Of a stretch of DNA of 64,000 nucleotides, positions 19,161 to 27,134 are shown in pieces. This stretch comes from Acidobacteriota bacterium. GTDB lineage: Bacteria > Acidobacteriota > Thermoanaerobaculia > Multivoradales > JAHZIX01. A program made the translations under genes and the position numbers. The notes below the pieces were generated by a model. The model had not been told where the DNA came from. It worked only from the letters and a program-made list of their open reading frames with translations, and ran no database searches. Position 1 is the stretch's first letter. The number at the start of each line of letters is the position of its first letter. The stretch lies in contig JAXHTF010000001.1 in NCBI GenBank assembly GCA_034211275.1, positions 56,590-120,589 of the forward strand, in the 5' to 3' direction.

Positions 19161-21586
19161 TGGAAGAGCTACTTCACGACCTGCGCTTCGCCCTCCGGGG
19201 GCTGGTCAAGAAACCGGGCTTCAGCCTGGTGGCCATCCTCACCTTGGGACTGGGCATCGGTGCCGCCACCGCCATCTTCAGCCTGGTGCAGACGGTGCTG
19301 CTGGAGCCCCTGCCCTACGAGCACCCGGACCGGCTGATGCTGGTGGAAACGGACCTCGGCGCCGAGGGGCTGCTGCCGACCATGGTCTCCGGCCCGGAGT
19401 ACCTCGACCTCAAGGATCAGGACCAGCTCCTCAGCCACGTCTCCAGCCTGCTCGAAGGCACCTTCACCATCACCGGCGAGGGAGATCCATGGCAGGTGCG
19501 CGCCCTCGGCGCCTCCCCCAGCCTCTTCCCCCTGCTCGGCGTCGAGGCCGCCCTCGGCCGTACCTTCCTGCCCGAGGAAGAAGGCCCCGGCACCAAGGCG
19601 GTGCTGCTGGACTACGACTTCTGGCGCTCCCGTTTCGGCGGTGACCCGGAGATCCTGGAGCGCACCATCCAGGTGGACGGCGAGGCCTACCGGGTGGTGG
19701 GGGTGCTACCCGCCGACTTCACCCTGCTGCCCACCGACGACCACCTGCCCAGCGACGTCGATCTGTGGCTCGCCATGCCCTTCGACTACGCGTCCATGAA
19801 CCGCAACTACCGCAGCTTCCGGGTCCTCGCCCGGCTGCAGGACGGCGTCTCCCTGTCGGCGGCCCAGGCGGAGATGAATTCCCTCGCCGAGGGGCTGGAG
19901 GAGAAATACCCCGACAGCTACCGGGACCGCGCCTGGGGTCTCAACCTGGTGTCCTTCCGAAGCCATCTGGTGGAGGGGATCAAGACACCCCTGCTGCTGC
20001 TCATGACCGCCGTGGTGGGGGTCCTGCTCATCGCCTGCGGCAACGTCGCCAACTTGCTGCTGGCCCGCGGCGCCACCCGCAGCCGCGAGCTCGCCCTGCG
20101 CACCAGCCTCGGGGCCAGCCGCACCCGTCTGATCCGCCAGTTGCTCACCGAGCAGGTGGTCCTCGCTCTGCTCGGCGGTGCGGCGGGTTTGATCCTGGCC
20201 TTCTGGGGCCTGAAGGCCATCATCGCCCTCGACCCCGGGCGCATCCCACGGCTGGAGCAGGCCAGCCTCGATCCCTCGGTCCTCGCCTTCGCCGTCGTGG
20301 TCTCCCTGGCGACGGCGGTGATCACCGGCATGGTGCCGGTGCTGCGGGCGGCACGCAACGCCTCGGCGCCGACCCTGCGGGAGGGCGGCCGGGGCATGAT
20401 GTCGAGCCTCAGCGGCAAGAAGCTCCACAGCCTGTTGGTGATCTCCGAGGTGGCTCTGGCGCTGGTGGTGGTGGTGGGCACCGGCCTGCTGCTGCGCAGC
20501 TTCCAGGAGCTCCAGCGGGTGGATCCGGGCTTCGACGCCGAGAACGTGCTCTCCCTGCGCATCGACCTCCCCGGCGACCGCTACGGCCACCGCGCCGACC
20601 GCGCCGCCTTCTTCACCGAGCTGCTGCAGCGCATCGAGCAGCTCCCCGGCGTCACCTCCGCGGGAGTGGTCTCCCACCTGCCCTTCACCGACGCCTATTG
20701 GTCGTACCCGGTGCTGGCGGAGGGCCGCCCCAGCCGCCCCGAGGACGAGGAGTTCGTCGACCTGCGCTCCGCTTCGCCGGGCTACTTCGAGACCATGGGC
20801 GCCCGCATCGTCGCCGGCCGGGACTTCCAACCCGGCGACGACCTCTCCACCCCCCACGTGGCGATCCTCGACCGCAACCTGGCGGAGCGCCTCTTCCCCG
20901 ACGAGGATCCCCTGGACAAAGAAGTGCGAGTGAAGGAGACGGACCTCATCCGCCGGGTCATCGGCGTCGTCGACCACATCCACCACTATGGCCTGGAGGA
21001 CGAGCCCAAGGGTCAGCTGTACTTCGCCTACAGCCAGAACCCGCGCATCCAGACCGCGGTGGTGGTGCGCTCGGCGGTGGATCCGGAAACCCTCATCGAG
21101 CCGGTGCGCCAGCAGATCTGGGCCCTCGACAAGGACCAACCCGCCTTCGACATCGCCACCATGGACCAGCGGGTAGCCAGCTCCCTGGGACCCAATCGCT
21201 TCAGCCTGGTGATGTTCTCCCTGGCGGCGTTCATCGCGGTGGCGCTGGCGGCGGTGGGGGTCTACGCCCTGCTCTCGTTCTCGGTGGCCCAGCGGCACCA
21301 GGAGATGGGGGTGCGCATGGCCCTCGGCGCCCGCCGCGTCGACCTGCTGCGGCTGGTGGTCCTGCAGGGCCTGCGCCTCGCCGCCCTCGGCGTGGTGGTG
21401 GGGCTGGTGGCCACCCTCGCCGGGGTTCGCACCCTCGACAGCCTGCTCTACGGTGTCCCCGCCTACGACCCGGTGACGCTGCTCACGGTGCCCCTGGCGC
21501 TGCTCCTGGTGGTCCTCTTGGCCACCCTGGTGCCGGCGCTGCGGGCTACCCGCATCGACCCCATGAACGCCCTGAGGACCGAATGA
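19160..21586 (+). CDS. FtsX/MacB-type orphan permease (acidobacterial duplicated permease)
   Basis: 808 residues, start overlapping the LanB-type stop. The N-terminus (LLHDLRFALRGLVKKPGFSLVAILTLGLGIGAATAIFSLV) begins the first membrane helix, followed by a large periplasmic MacB-like domain, three helices near residues 275-410, a second periplasmic domain, and three C-terminal helices ending in ALRATRIDPMNALRTE. This eight-helix, two-copy layout without an ATPase partner is characteristic of orphan permeases common in Acidobacteriota. In the array it may export or confer self-protection against the product; that role is inference, as no ATPase is encoded nearby. Confidence 0.88.
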   Translation: MEELLHDLRFALRGLVKKPGFSLVAILTLGLGIGAATAIFSLVQTVLLEPLPYEHPDRLMLVETDLGAEGLLPTMVSGPEYLDLKDQDQLLSHVSSLLEGTFTITGEGDPWQVRALGASPSLFPLLGVEAALGRTFLPEEEGPGTKAVLLDYDFWRSRFGGDPEILERTIQVDGEAYRVVGVLPADFTLLPTDDHLPSDVDLWLAMPFDYASMNRNYRSFRVLARLQDGVSLSAAQAEMNSLAEGLEEKYPDSYRDRAWGLNLVSFRSHLVEGIKTPLLLLMTAVVGVLLIACGNVANLLLARGATRSRELALRTSLGASRTRLIRQLLTEQVVLALLGGAAGLILAFWGLKAIIALDPGRIPRLEQASLDPSVLAFAVVVSLATAVITGMVPVLRAARNASAPTLREGGRGMMSSLSGKKLHSLLVISEVALALVVVVGTGLLLRSFQELQRVDPGFDAENVLSLRIDLPGDRYGHRADRAAFFTELLQRIEQLPGVTSAGVVSHLPFTDAYWSYPVLAEGRPSRPEDEEFVDLRSASPGYFETMGARIVAGRDFQPGDDLSTPHVAILDRNLAERLFPDEDPLDKEVRVKETDLIRRVIGVVDHIHHYGLEDEPKGQLYFAYSQNPRIQTAVVVRSAVDPETLIEPVRQQIWALDKDQPAFDIATMDQRVASSLGPNRFSLVMFSLAAFIAVALAAVGVYALLSFSVAQRHQEMGVRMALGARRVDLLRLVVLQGLRLAALGVVVGLVATLAGVRTLDSLLYGVPAYDPVTLLTVPLALLLVVLLATLVPALRATRIDPMNALRTE

Positions 21587-21635
21587 TCGCCCTGTACCGA
21601 ACTGTGGAGATCCCACTCCTGGAGAAAGAGACCCC

Positions 21636-22166
21636 GTGAGCTCCGTCCACTCCCAGCCCGCCGCCGTCGTCGAGCACGCCCGAACCTGCCTCGAGCAACT
21701 CGGAGCCCTGGGCTACGACTTCTTTACCGGCGTTCCCTGCAGCCTGCTCAACCCCCTCTACGCGGCCCTGGGGAACGGTGACCTGGCGTACTACCCGGCC
21801 ACCCGGGAGGATCTGGCGGTGGGGCTCGCCGCCGGCGCCACCATGGCCGGCCGCCGGCCGGTGGTGCTGATGCAGAACTCCGGTCTCGGAGTCTCCATCA
21901 ACGCCCTCCTCTCCCTCCAGCGCATGTACGAGCTGCCGGTGCTGCTGATCGTCAGCTGGCGCGGGCACGGGCCCGATGCCCCGGAGCACGTGGACTTGGG
22001 AGCCCGCATGCCCGCACTGTTCGAAACCCTGGGAGTGCGCTGGCGCTTCCTCAGCGCCGGCGACGCCTTCGACCCCGCCTTCCACGACGAGGGCGACCTG
22101 GCGGCGCTGGTGGTGCGGCCGAAGGAATTCGAGCGGCGAGAGAGCGAAGAGGAGGGCTCCCCATGA
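21636..22166 (+). CDS. Phosphonopyruvate/sulfopyruvate decarboxylase, alpha subunit
   Basis: 176 residues beginning at a GTG after GGAGAAAG. This is the pyrimidine-binding half of a thiamine-diphosphate decarboxylase. DFFTGVPCSLLNPL, PATREDLAVGLAAGATMAG (with the catalytic Glu) and LMQNSGLGVSINALLSL are shared by phosphonopyruvate decarboxylase (Ppd) and sulfopyruvate decarboxylase (ComD). WRG followed by PEH...G resembles Ppd, while PATRED resembles ComD. The enzyme converts a 3-phosphono- or 3-sulfopyruvate to the aldehyde. The beta half is the next gene, overlapping by 4 bases, so the two surely form one enzyme. Which heteroatom is used cannot be settled here. Confidence 0.85.
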   Translation: MSSVHSQPAAVVEHARTCLEQLGALGYDFFTGVPCSLLNPLYAALGNGDLAYYPATREDLAVGLAAGATMAGRRPVVLMQNSGLGVSINALLSLQRMYELPVLLIVSWRGHGPDAPEHVDLGARMPALFETLGVRWRFLSAGDAFDPAFHDEGDLAALVVRPKEFERRESEEEGSP

Positions 22167-22771
22167 GCGCGCAGGCTCCCAAGACGCCCACTCTGATGCT
22201 GCGCCGCGAGGCCATCGCCGCCGTCTACCAGGAGACCGACCCCCAGCGGCCTGCGGTGCTGGCCAACGGCTACATCTCCCGGGAGGGCTTCAACTGCGAG
22301 GCCCGGCCCCACCACTTCTACATGCTCGGCTCCATGGGGCTGGCGCCGGCCATCGCCCTGGGCGCCGCCCTGGCCCGGCCGGACCAACGGCTGCTGGTCC
22401 TCGACGGCGACGGCAACTTGCTCATGGGGATGGGCATCCTGCCCATGGTCGGCCAATGGCAGCCGCGGCACTTCCTCCACGTGGTGCTCGACAACGGCAC
22501 CTACGGCGCCACCGGCGGGCAACCGACGGTGTCCCCGGCGGCGGATTTCGCCGCCACCGCCCTCGCTTGCGGCTACGCCCGGGCCCAAGCCTGCGACGAC
22601 GAGACCACCCTGCGCCGGCTGGCTCGGGAGTGGCAGGACCTGGAGGGCCCGTCGCTGATCCACGTCCACGTCTCCCCCGAGGAGCCCGGCCCGGGCCGGC
22701 GGGTGGACGTCGAGCCACCGGAAATCGCCCGCCGCTTCGCTCAGTCCTTGCAGGAGGGCGAGGCATGGTGA
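22163..22771 (+). CDS. Phosphonopyruvate/sulfopyruvate decarboxylase, beta subunit
   Basis: 202 residues, start overlapping the alpha-subunit stop (ATGA). It is the diphosphate-binding half: FYMLGSMGLAPAIALGAAL, then the GDG...N thiamine-diphosphate/magnesium motif from GDG (82-84) to DNGTYGATGGQPT (110-122), and ALACGY. DNG.YG.TG is ComE-like; GGQPTV with ALACGY is Ppd-like. With the alpha subunit it would decarboxylate phosphonopyruvate, the step that drives C-P bond formation forward, or a sulfur analogue. The next gene overlaps its end. Confidence 0.85.
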   Translation: MSAQAPKTPTLMLRREAIAAVYQETDPQRPAVLANGYISREGFNCEARPHHFYMLGSMGLAPAIALGAALARPDQRLLVLDGDGNLLMGMGILPMVGQWQPRHFLHVVLDNGTYGATGGQPTVSPAADFAATALACGYARAQACDDETTLRRLAREWQDLEGPSLIHVHVSPEEPGPGRRVDVEPPEIARRFAQSLQEGEAW

Positions 22772-23877
22772 GCCTGCACCGCCTGCCGCGCATCGAGCTC
22801 GGCCGCGGCGTCGTGGCCCAGACCGGGCCAGTGCTGCGGGAGCTGGGACACCGCAAGGTGTTGCTGGCCACCAGCCGCGGCATGCCCGGCCGGCCGGCGC
22901 TGGACGAGCTGCAGACGAGCTTGCGCCGCGCCGAGATCGAGACCGTGCTCTTCGCCGGCACTCCCGCCGAGCCCGGCGAGGACGAGCTGGCGGAGGCCAC
23001 GGAGCTGGCGCGGCGGGAGTCCGTCCAGGCGGTGGTGGGCTTCGGCGGCGGCAGCGCCCTCGACCTCGCCAAGCTGGCGGCGGTACTGGCCATCGACCTG
23101 CGCCCCATCGGCGAGCTCTACGGCATCCGCAACGTGGGCCGCAAAGGCCTGCCGACGGTGATGCTGCCGACCACCGCCGGCAGCGGCAGCGAGGTCAGCC
23201 AGGACGCTGTGCTCACCGACCGCAAGGCGGGCACCAAACGCGGGGTCAAGGACCCGATGCTGGTCCCCGACCTGGCCCTGGTGGACCCCGCCGCCACCGA
23301 CACCTGCCCGCCGGCGGTGACCGCCGCCAGCGGCCTCGACAGCCTCTGCCACGCCATCGAAGCGTGGACCAACCGGCGCGCCAACCCGATCTGCGATCTC
23401 TACGCCGAGCGCTCCATCCGCCTGATTCGCCAACATCTGGTGGCGGCGGTGCAGGACGGCGCGCCGGAAGCCCGGGACGGCATGGCGGAGGCATCCCTCC
23501 TCGCCGGGCTGGCCTTCTCGCCGGTGGGCACCGCCGCGGTGCACGCCTGCGGCTACCCCCTGTCCGGCATCTGGGGACTCCCCCACGGCGTCGCCAACTC
23601 CCTGATGCTGCCCCCGGTGGTGGCCTTCAACCGACCCGCCGCCGCCGACAAGGTGGCGCGGCTGCAAAGCATTTTCGACACCGACGACCTGCCCGCCGCC
23701 CTGCGACGGCTGGCCCAGCAGGCGGGAGTCCCCACCCGCCTGCGGGACGCCGGAGTCGAACGCAACTCGATCCCCCGCATGGCGGCCATTGCCGCCGACG
23801 ACCAGCGCCACCTGGCGGCCAACCCCCGGCCCATGGACGCGGGAGATCTGGAACGAGTCTTCATCGAGGCCTGGTGA
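22765..23877 (+). CDS. Iron-containing alcohol dehydrogenase, probable phosphono-/sulfoacetaldehyde reductase
   Basis: 370 residues, ATG at 22765 overlapping the beta-subunit stop. It is a group III metal-dependent dehydrogenase: GFGGGSALDLAK (NAD(P)-binding), LPTTAGSGSEVS, then metal ligands in GLDSLCHAIEAW and HACGYPLSGIWGLPHGVANS. Relatives beside phosphonopyruvate decarboxylases reduce phosphonoacetaldehyde to 2-hydroxyethylphosphonate, the entry to several phosphonate natural products; sulfoacetaldehyde reductases are similar. Substrate is inferred from its position directly after the decarboxylase. Confidence 0.82.
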   Translation: MVSLHRLPRIELGRGVVAQTGPVLRELGHRKVLLATSRGMPGRPALDELQTSLRRAEIETVLFAGTPAEPGEDELAEATELARRESVQAVVGFGGGSALDLAKLAAVLAIDLRPIGELYGIRNVGRKGLPTVMLPTTAGSGSEVSQDAVLTDRKAGTKRGVKDPMLVPDLALVDPAATDTCPPAVTAASGLDSLCHAIEAWTNRRANPICDLYAERSIRLIRQHLVAAVQDGAPEARDGMAEASLLAGLAFSPVGTAAVHACGYPLSGIWGLPHGVANSLMLPPVVAFNRPAAADKVARLQSIFDTDDLPAALRRLAQQAGVPTRLRDAGVERNSIPRMAAIAADDQRHLAANPRPMDAGDLERVFIEAW

Positions 23878-23879
23878 TC

Positions 23880-23957
23880 ATGAAGACCCCCTTCGCCCAC
23901 TGTTGGATGGATTCCCCGCAAGGGAGCCGGGCTTCGGTGTCGACAACCAATGTTTGA
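23880..23957 (+). CDS. Possible 25-codon peptide gene
   Basis: An ATG two bases after the dehydrogenase stop, with GAGG 10 bases upstream, opens a frame ending at 23957 (MKTPFAHCWMDSPQ...STTNV). It is the only small frame in the array with both a start signal and a free position of its own. It contains one Cys and several Ser/Thr. It could be a leaderless peptide or scaffold for the LanB-type protein, or chance. No homology is visible. Confidence 0.22.
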   Translation: MKTPFAHCWMDSPQGSRASVSTTNV

Positions 23958-23974
23958 ATTTGAGGTGATTTGAG

Positions 23975-24895
23975 ATGGGAAAGGAATCGCGCAAAAAACT
24001 GCGGGCAAGCCTGCTGGAGGACCGCATCGCGGTCTTGGCGGGAGCCCACGACGGACTCAGCGCCCGACTGGTGGAAGAGGCCGGATTCGACGGTGTCTGG
24101 GCCAGCAGCTTCGGCATCTCCCTGGCCAGCCGCTGCGTCGCCGACGTCGACCTGGTAACCATGACCGAGACCGTGGACATCGTCCGCCGCATGGTGGACG
24201 CCACCGAGCTACCGGTGATCGTGGACGGCAATTCGGGCTTCGGCAACGCCATCAATGTGATCCACATGACCCGCCTGTTGGAGCGCGCCGGCGCCGCCGG
24301 CGTGTGTATCGAGGACAACGAGTACCCCAAGCGCTGCAGCCTCTACGAACGCAAGAACCGGGAGCTGGTGACGGCGGAGGAGATGGCGGGCAAGATCCGC
24401 GCGGTGGTGGACACCCGGGAGGATTCCAACTTCCTGGTCATCGGCCGCATCGAATCCCTCATCGCCGGCGAGGGGCTGGAGGCCGCCTGGCACCGCGCCG
24501 AGTCCTATGCCGCTGCCGGGGCCGACGCCATCGTGGTCCACGCCAAGGCCTTCCCGCCGCTGAAGGAATTCCTCGCCGGCTGGAAGGGCAGCTGCCCCCT
24601 GGTGGCCATCCCCACCCTCTACAACCAGGTCTCCCTGGACGAGCTGACGAGCTACGGCTACCGCCTGGCCATCTTCCCCAATCAGAGCATCCGCGCGGCG
24701 ATCCAGGCCATGCGCTCGACCCTCGAGACCCTGCGCCGCACCGGTGTCGGCAATTCCGTGGACGACGCCACCGTACCGCTGACGGATATCTACGAGCTGG
24801 TACGCCTCGGCGCCATCGAAGCCGCCGAGCGCGAGTACATCCCGGCCCCCGCCGCCGCTGGACCCCAACCGGTATCCGCCGGCCACGGCAAATAA
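23975..24895 (+). CDS. PEP mutase/isocitrate lyase superfamily protein with altered active-site motif
   Basis: 306 residues, preceded by GAGGTGAT. The fold and many segments match phosphoenolpyruvate mutase, the C-P bond-forming enzyme of phosphonate synthesis: GAHDGLSARLVEEAGFDGVWASSFGIS (about 23-49), AGAAGVCIED, and RIESLIAGEGLEAAWHRAESYAAAGADAIVVHAK. Key residues differ, however. The DGDTG metal strand reads DGNSG (N86 for Asp), and the diagnostic EDKxxxxxNS loop reads EDNEYPKRCS (N115 for Lys, C121 for Asn; K119 and S122 kept). The KRC element recalls the catalytic KRCG of isocitrate/methylisocitrate lyases. Position after the decarboxylase and reductase supports phosphonopyruvate formation, but another reaction on a pyruvate-like substrate is possible. 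Confidence 0.82.
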   Translation: MGKESRKKLRASLLEDRIAVLAGAHDGLSARLVEEAGFDGVWASSFGISLASRCVADVDLVTMTETVDIVRRMVDATELPVIVDGNSGFGNAINVIHMTRLLERAGAAGVCIEDNEYPKRCSLYERKNRELVTAEEMAGKIRAVVDTREDSNFLVIGRIESLIAGEGLEAAWHRAESYAAAGADAIVVHAKAFPPLKEFLAGWKGSCPLVAIPTLYNQVSLDELTSYGYRLAIFPNQSIRAAIQAMRSTLETLRRTGVGNSVDDATVPLTDIYELVRLGAIEAAEREYIPAPAAAGPQPVSAGHGK

Positions 24896-24990
24896 CCAGC
24901 TAGCCCACGGATCCGGAGAATTTCGAACGAGTTTTCACCATCGAGTCAAGACCAACCAGAACCGCTGACAACAGCTTTGGAGGACGTTTC

Positions 24991-25968
24991 ATGACCAGCG
25001 TTGCCGTACAGAAAGTCGACCCTCAGACCATGACCAAAGAGGCGATCCAGGACCTCTTCCGCGACGGCATGGTGCCTCGGAAGGAGGAATGGTCTTTCGC
25101 CACCAACGAGGCCCGCAAGCTCGACCTGGCCAACCACGTGCTGCGGGTGATCCTGCAGATCGGGCTGGTGGAGGAGTACGTGGACGAGTTCGACGCCCTC
25201 CTCGCCTGCCAGAAGGACGACGGCTCCTGGGGCGAAGCGGCCAACGACGAGCGCCACGGCGTGCGCAACACCTGCTTCGGGGCCCGCAACCTGATCCGCG
25301 CCCACCGCGAGCTGGGCCGCCCGGACTACCTCCAGGCCGCCAAGCGCTCGATCCTCCACGTCCTCGGCCAGCAGGATCCGGAAGGCTTCTTCAAGGACGA
25401 GGTCTGGGGACCGCGGGACGCCACTAGCTCCTCCATGGGCCTGCTGCACTACGCCCTCAAGGAGTCCTTCGGCGAAGAGACCGCCAAGATTCACGCCGAG
25501 GCCCGCCTCGCCCTGGCCCGCGCCGCGGCGCATCTGGACCGCTCCCAGGAAGCGGACGGCTCCTGGCACGACACCGGCGCCTACGAGGCTCCCGTGGGAC
25601 CGACCTCCCACCTGCTGCCGAAGATGGTGCTCTTCGCCCAGGGCCCGGCGGCGCCGATCCAGAACGCCATCGACTACCTGGTGGGGGAGCAGGAGGAGGA
25701 CGGCTCCTGGGACAAACAGCACGTCGACCACACCTGCGACGCCGCCCGGGCGCTGCTGCTGACCTACAGCGTGGTGCCGGACCCGCGGCTGCCCAAGGTG
25801 GTCTCCGACGCCATCGGCTGGCTGGCGAACAACACCGCCGACGACGGCCTGTGGGGCGTGCGCCCGGGCAAGCCCTCGAACCTGATCATGACCACCGATG
25901 TCCTCGACGCCTTCTCCAAATACGAGGCCCATCGGCGCTCCCAGGACCTGAGGATCTTCTGGCAGTGA
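24991..25968 (+). CDS. QW-repeat alpha/alpha-toroid protein (prenyltransferase/squalene cyclase-like)
   Basis: 325 residues after TTGGAGGAC. It is helical, with four spaced units resembling squalene-cyclase QW motifs: QKDDGSWGE (about 74), QEADGSWHDTGAYE (about 190), QEEDGSWDKQHVD (about 235) and ADDGLWGVRPGK (about 290). This predicts an alpha/alpha barrel as in terpene cyclases and protein prenyltransferase beta subunits. I see no DxDD or DDxxD catalytic motif, and it is half the length of a full squalene cyclase. No terpene genes are nearby. It could cyclise or bind a pathway intermediate; function is not assignable. It overlaps the next gene by a GTGA. Confidence 0.7.
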   Translation: MTSVAVQKVDPQTMTKEAIQDLFRDGMVPRKEEWSFATNEARKLDLANHVLRVILQIGLVEEYVDEFDALLACQKDDGSWGEAANDERHGVRNTCFGARNLIRAHRELGRPDYLQAAKRSILHVLGQQDPEGFFKDEVWGPRDATSSSMGLLHYALKESFGEETAKIHAEARLALARAAAHLDRSQEADGSWHDTGAYEAPVGPTSHLLPKMVLFAQGPAAPIQNAIDYLVGEQEEDGSWDKQHVDHTCDAARALLLTYSVVPDPRLPKVVSDAIGWLANNTADDGLWGVRPGKPSNLIMTTDVLDAFSKYEAHRRSQDLRIFWQ

Positions 25969-27086
25969 CCTCCGACCCGCGAATCCCCGATTCGCGCAAC
26001 CTGCGCATCTCCGGCCCGACCCCGCTCCCGGGGCCGGTGCTGGAGGCCGTGGGCGAGCAGATGGTGAGCCATCGCAGCGGGGAGTTCCGCCACCGGCTGC
26101 GGCGGGTGGTGGAGCGCCTGGGCGAGGTCTTCGGCACCCGCCGGGGCACCATCCTGCCGTTCACCGCCTCCGGTACCGGCGGTCTGGAGGCGGCGGTGCT
26201 CAACACCGTCGCCCCCGGCGACCGCGTGCTGGCGGTGCGCTGTGGTCACTTCGGCGAACGCTTCGCCGAGGTGACCGCCACCTTCGGCGCCGAGGTGGTG
26301 CCCATGGACGTCCCCTGGGGCCGGGCCACCGACCCCGACGACCTGCGCCGTGCCCTGCGCGCCGCGGGCTCCGTGGCGGCGGTGCTGCTGACCCACAACG
26401 AGACCTCCACCGGCGTGCTCAACCCGCTGCCGCAGCTGGCGGCGGTGGTGCGAGAAGAGACCGACGCCCTGCTGCTGGTGGACGGCGTCAGCAGCGTCGG
26501 CGCCACGGCGGTGGACATGGACGAGCTGGGGCTGGACATCGTCCTCACCGCCAGCCAGAAGGCCCTGATGGCACCGCCGGGATTGGTGATCCTGGCCGCC
26601 AGCCCCCGCGCCCTGGCGGCGGCGGAACGCGGCGCCCAGCGACGCTACTACTTCGACTTCCCCAAGATGGCGGCGGCGGTGGCGGAGGGCACCACCACCT
26701 ACACCCCCGCCATGGGCAGCGTCTACGGTCTCGACGCGGCGCTCCAGCTGATGACCGACGAGGGCCTGGAGCAGGTCTACCGCCGTCACCGCCGGCTGGC
26801 GGACCGCTGCCGCGGAGGCCTCCTGGAGCTCGGCCTCGAAGGCTTCGCCGACGACGCCCACGCCTCGCCGACGGTGACCTCGGTGCTGCTGCCGGAGAAG
26901 CTCTCCGCCAGCGAGGTGCGCCGCCGGCTGGAGCAGGAGCACCAGGTGTTCATCGCCCAGGGGCGAGCCCACCTCAAAGAGCGGTTGCTGCGCATCGGCC
27001 ATCTGGGCAACGTCGCCGAGCACCACATCGACCACCTGCTGGAAGCCTTCGAGGCGGCCATGGCCGCCCCGGCCCAGCATCCATGA
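25965..27086 (+). CDS. Class V PLP aminotransferase
   Basis: 373 residues, GTG start overlapping the previous stop. It belongs to the alanine-glyoxylate/serine-pyruvate aminotransferase group, which also includes 2-aminoethylphosphonate transaminase. Signs are ISGPTPLPGPVLEA, FTASGTGGLEAA, the PLP-ring Asp in LLVDGVSSVGA (D173) and the Schiff-base lysine K199 in LTASQKALMAPPG. In this setting it could aminate phosphonoacetaldehyde or phosphonopyruvate (or sulfo analogues). That substrate is inferred from the neighbours. Confidence 0.85.
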   Translation: MTSDPRIPDSRNLRISGPTPLPGPVLEAVGEQMVSHRSGEFRHRLRRVVERLGEVFGTRRGTILPFTASGTGGLEAAVLNTVAPGDRVLAVRCGHFGERFAEVTATFGAEVVPMDVPWGRATDPDDLRRALRAAGSVAAVLLTHNETSTGVLNPLPQLAAVVREETDALLLVDGVSSVGATAVDMDELGLDIVLTASQKALMAPPGLVILAASPRALAAAERGAQRRYYFDFPKMAAAVAEGTTTYTPAMGSVYGLDAALQLMTDEGLEQVYRRHRRLADRCRGGLLELGLEGFADDAHASPTVTSVLLPEKLSASEVRRRLEQEHQVFIAQGRAHLKERLLRIGHLGNVAEHHIDHLLEAFEAAMAAPAQHP

Positions 27087-27134
27087 AAGACCGGCGCCGA
27101 TAAACGGCTAGCGAACGACCGAGAGAGCATCAAC

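Noticed and set aside
21583..21639. 18-codon frame between the permease and the decarboxylase
   Set aside because: It overlaps the permease stop and the next gene's start and has no separate start signal; most likely spacer.
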